Positions 61,430 through 64,000 of a stretch of DNA of 64,000 nt are shown in pieces. Both the position numbers and the translations under genes were made by a program. The stretch spans positions 7,127,851 to 7,191,850 of the forward strand of contig NC_089221.1 of the NCBI RefSeq assembly GCF_963924675.1. The letters are read 5' to 3'. The notes beneath the pieces were generated by a model. That model had not been told where the DNA came from and did not search any database. It saw only the letters and a list, made by a program, of their open reading frames with translations. This stretch comes from Phocoena phocoena. Taxonomy: Eukaryota; Chordata; Mammalia; Artiodactyla; Phocoenidae. Position 1 is the first letter of the stretch; the number at the start of each line of letters is the position of its first letter.

Positions 61430-61690
61430 AGCTGTGAAGAAGAGCTTGGTACTTTCAAGATGAGTAAGTCCTGAAGTGTGCCCAGAGAAATGAGACAAGA
61501 AATGAGCACAGGTTAGCAGGACCCAGCTCCTGAAAGTCCTTCGACTCCTATTAAAGAGTTTAGTTTTACTCTGGGGCAATAGGGAGGAAGCATTTGAAAG
61601 ACTTTAAGTGTGGAACGACTTGACCAAATTTGCATTTTAGAGCCGTCACCCTGACTGCAGGCCTGAGGCTAAGTGGCTGGAGATGAGTCC
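61430..61690 (+). repeat. old interspersed repeat (3' part)
   Basis: Blocks 'tgtggaacgacttgaccaaa' and 'gagccgtcaccctgactgc' belong to the distal part of the family seen at 41,630 and 46,060. Confidence 0.5.
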
Positions 61691-61813
61691 GGGGGAGGGA
61701 CTGGTTAGGAAATGTTCAGTTTTCCAAAGAAAGAACTGAAGGGGTGATCTGGCGACTTAGCACAGGGGAGAGAGTTTAGTGAACTAGGGGGATTTGGTAA
61801 GAAATTTGTTGTG

Positions 61814-62054
61814 AAAAATTCTGCACCCTGGGTTTCCCTGGTGGCGCGGTGGTTGAGAGTCCGCCTGCCGATTCAGGGGACGCGGGTTCGTGCCCCGGTC
61901 CGGGAGGATCCCACATGCCGTGGAGCGGCTGGGCCCGTGAGCCTTGGCCGCTGAGCCTGCGCGTCCGGAGCCTGTGCTCCACAACGGGAGAGGCCACAAC
62001 AGGGAGAGGCCCGCGTACTGCAAAAAAAAAAAAAAAAAAAAAATTCTGCACCCT
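61814..62054 (+). mobile_element. CHR SINE with 16-bp TSD, sense
   Basis: Starts at 61,830 (gggtttccctggtggcgc), full GC-rich body, A tail from 62,022. A perfect target-site duplication, aaaaattctgcaccct, is at 61,814-61,829 and 62,039-62,054. With its long pure A tail this is the youngest-looking insertion in the window. Confidence 0.98.
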
Positions 62055-62079
62055 AAATTATTAGTCTTTATTTTTTTCT

Positions 62080-62158
62080 TTCTCCCTTTTCTTCCTTTCT
62101 TCCTTCCTTCCTTCCCCTCCCTCCCTCTTTCTTTTCTTTCTTTCTTCCCTTTTTTTTT
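62080..62158 (+). repeat. TTCC/TTTC pyrimidine tract
   Basis: Low-complexity CT-rich run of about 80 bases with several TTCC units. It is a simple repeat, not part of the SINE upstream. Confidence 0.92.
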
Positions 62159-62924
62159 CTAGACATGATAAATAGCCAAGGATTTAAGTGATGAATAGCT
62201 GGAGCTAAAAACCTATGAGCATTGAAAATTGTTGACTACTTAAAGCAAAGGAAAACAGTATCTTCAGGACTTTGGGTCAATAAAATCAAAAATTAAGAGA
62301 AGGTCTTTTTTGACTGAAAACTCTGAAAGACCATTTTTTTCTGAAGCTACAACTTCATTTTTTAACATTTCCATTTTTGTGGAAGGGGGTGGGTAAACAC
62401 TTAACAACAAAAAAGAAACCCTTCTGATTTGATATTGCATATTCCTCATCTGCCGTCTCCTCCCTTCCTGTGCCTGTGACCCTCCCCAAACCGGTCTAAG
62501 GCTCACTGATTCTGAAAGGCGTGAACCCCCTTGACTCTGATGGATGTGCTGATAGTACAGTGACTGCAACACAAAGAAACCAGATAGCAAACAGGTTGAT
62601 TCTGTCTTTCTATGTGACAACTTAAAGGGTTTTTGGTTGTTGTTTTCTAAGTTAAAAAAAAAATTAACTGCAAGTTGTAAATTTTGGTTTAGAAAGTACA
62701 AATTTTAGTTTGAAAATGAAATATTTTTCTAAATTTGTATAAGAACTTTAAACTGAGACTTACTTTTCCTTTTTGTTATTCTAAACACTAATGAATGAAT
62801 CAAGTTACTGCATGATTATTACTATTACCAAGTATTGCATTGATTATACTTTTGTTTATCCTGAAGAGAGTGTTAAATCACATGCTCTGGGGACCAGATA
62901 CATTAGATTTTTGGTTAAGAGTTT

Positions 62925-63129
62925 GATATGATATCGCTTACATGTGGAATCTAAAAAAAAAATGATACAAATGAACTTATTTACCCAACAGAAACAGGCT
63001 CACAGACTTAGAGAACAAACTTATGCTTACCAGGGGAAGGGTGGTGGGGAGGGATAGATTGGGAGTTTGGGATTGACATGTACACACTGCTATATTTAAA
63101 ATAGATAACCAACCAACAAACAAAAAAAA
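62925..63129 (+). mobile_element. short L1 3' UTR fragment
   Basis: Sequence from 'gatatgatatcgcttacatg' through 'gggagtttgggattgacatg' to 'ttaaaatagataaccaacc' is a cetartiodactyl L1 3' UTR. It ends in an A8 run before the usual end of the 3' UTR. A short insertion of about 205 bases from internal priming is inferred. Confidence 0.75.
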
Positions 63130-63280
63130 GTGCCATTAGAGCAAATTCAGATTCTGCCACATTGTGGCAGACCTTGGGCAAGTGATTTACCTCCCAAACC
63201 CAGGGTTTATCATCTGTGAAATGCGAATTATCCTAGTTCCTGTCTCATAAGGTTATTGAGAAGTAAAGTTGTCCCAGCAC
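63130..63280 (+). repeat. MIR SINE remnant
   Basis: Sense MIR blocks: 'gcaaattcagattctgccac', 'gaccttgggcaagtgattta' and 'tttatcatctgtgaaatgcg' in order. Confidence 0.85.
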
Positions 63281-64000
63281 ATAGAAAAAAGAAAAGCCAT
63301 TGCCTATAGGAAGTTCAGGTCTTCTGAGCAGGAGCTGTCTTTACTCCTTGCTTGACACCCTGCAAATAAACCCCCTACTTTGCTGAAAAAAAAGAGTTTG
63401 GGGAGAGGAGGAAGTAGCAAATGAGACTGAGAAGAATGGCCAGTTAGGAAACTCAAGAGTGTGATGCACTAGAGAACCATAAAGTGTTTCAGGGAGAACG
63501 TTAGCGGCGTCTGGGTGCATCACTGTGATAGGTGTAAGAGGCAAACTGAGAAGCGTCTATAGGATTTAACAACATTCAGGTCACAGTGACCGACAAGCAA
63601 TTATAGTGGAGTGGAGGGCACAAAGCCTGACTAGAATGGTTGTAAAAAAAGCCACCAGGGGGAGAATGGGAGTCCTTGGCTATTAACATACAATCCACTT
63701 GTATGCGTGAATTCAAGACACTGAAAGTAGATAAACAGATCTTTAAACTTGGAGAGTTTAATAAAAGGAATAGTGGGATAAAGAAGAAGGAAGGAAATAT
63801 TAAGCAGAGTAGAAAAAAAATTTAAGTTAATCATTAAAATCCAAATCTAAGTTCTTTAAAATGATGAATAAAGACAATGAAGGAAAAGAGGAGAAATAAA
63901 CATCATGGTGGGAAATATTATCCAATGGGGGTTCTGCTGCTGTAGCAAAGGAAAGACTCCTTTAATCAGAATACCAGCAATCTGGGGAGGTGGTAGACTC
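63281..64000. other. gene-free stretch to the window end
   Basis: Purine-rich in parts. No recognisable exon or repeat. Confidence 0.45.

Noticed and set aside
61830..61920. tRNA gene
   Set aside because: The A- and B-box blocks belong to the tRNA-derived head of a CHR SINE with A tail and TSD; the same holds for the other SINE copies.

Overview
The window looks like cetacean nuclear DNA (dolphin or whale) from an intergenic or intronic region. The main evidence is eight tRNA-derived SINE copies of the CHR type. They have a tRNA-like head reading gggcttccctggtggcgc, an optional GC-rich body, and a short A tail. Several are crisp enough to show perfect target-site duplications. The L1 elements carry the long 5' UTR and ORF layout expected of cetartiodactyl L1. 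I see no Alu, B1/B2 or BovB sequence. Assignment to Cetartiodactyla is firm; assignment to Cetacea is inference from the SINE type and its low divergence.

Layout. 1-7,100 is AT-rich and gene-free, with an old MIR, an old L1 3' piece, a 5'-truncated antisense L1 (4,918-5,517) and a GAAA microsatellite. 7,108-11,012 holds an old L1 fragment followed by a younger sense L1 that has lost its 3' half. 11,013-18,000 is gene-free, with a (TA)25 tract, two SINEs and a possible old LTR. 18,022-35,165 is a dense LINE domain. It contains a SINE; an antisense L1 with an RT-core deletion (18,814-23,301); a nearly full-length 7.2-kb sense L1 (23,302-30,485) abutting it head to head; an antisense L1 promoter fragment built of diverged tandem units and split by a SINE (31,140-32,704); and two old L1 pieces.

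35,166-57,100 is gene-free, with scattered MIRs, old medium-reiteration repeats, and the pol relic of an ancient endogenous retrovirus (about 52,150-53,900) whose RT active site and reading frames are broken. 57,200-58,130 is a CpG island with paired CCAAT boxes, an E-box and GC boxes, and is the only convincing gene-control region. An ATG in strong context at 57,605 is the likely start of a first coding exon on the + strand, but I cannot name the gene. The rest (58,131-64,000) reads as intron 1 or flank, with two young SINEs, MIRs and a perfect 18-bp hairpin.

No intact protein-coding gene, rRNA, tRNA gene or CRISPR array is supported. Nearly all long translated segments belong to decayed L1 ORF1/ORF2. 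The window is mainly a record of nested retrotransposition beside one CpG-island promoter. Repeat family names are given only where the sequence is recognisable by eye; boundaries are approximate unless a target-site duplication is stated.
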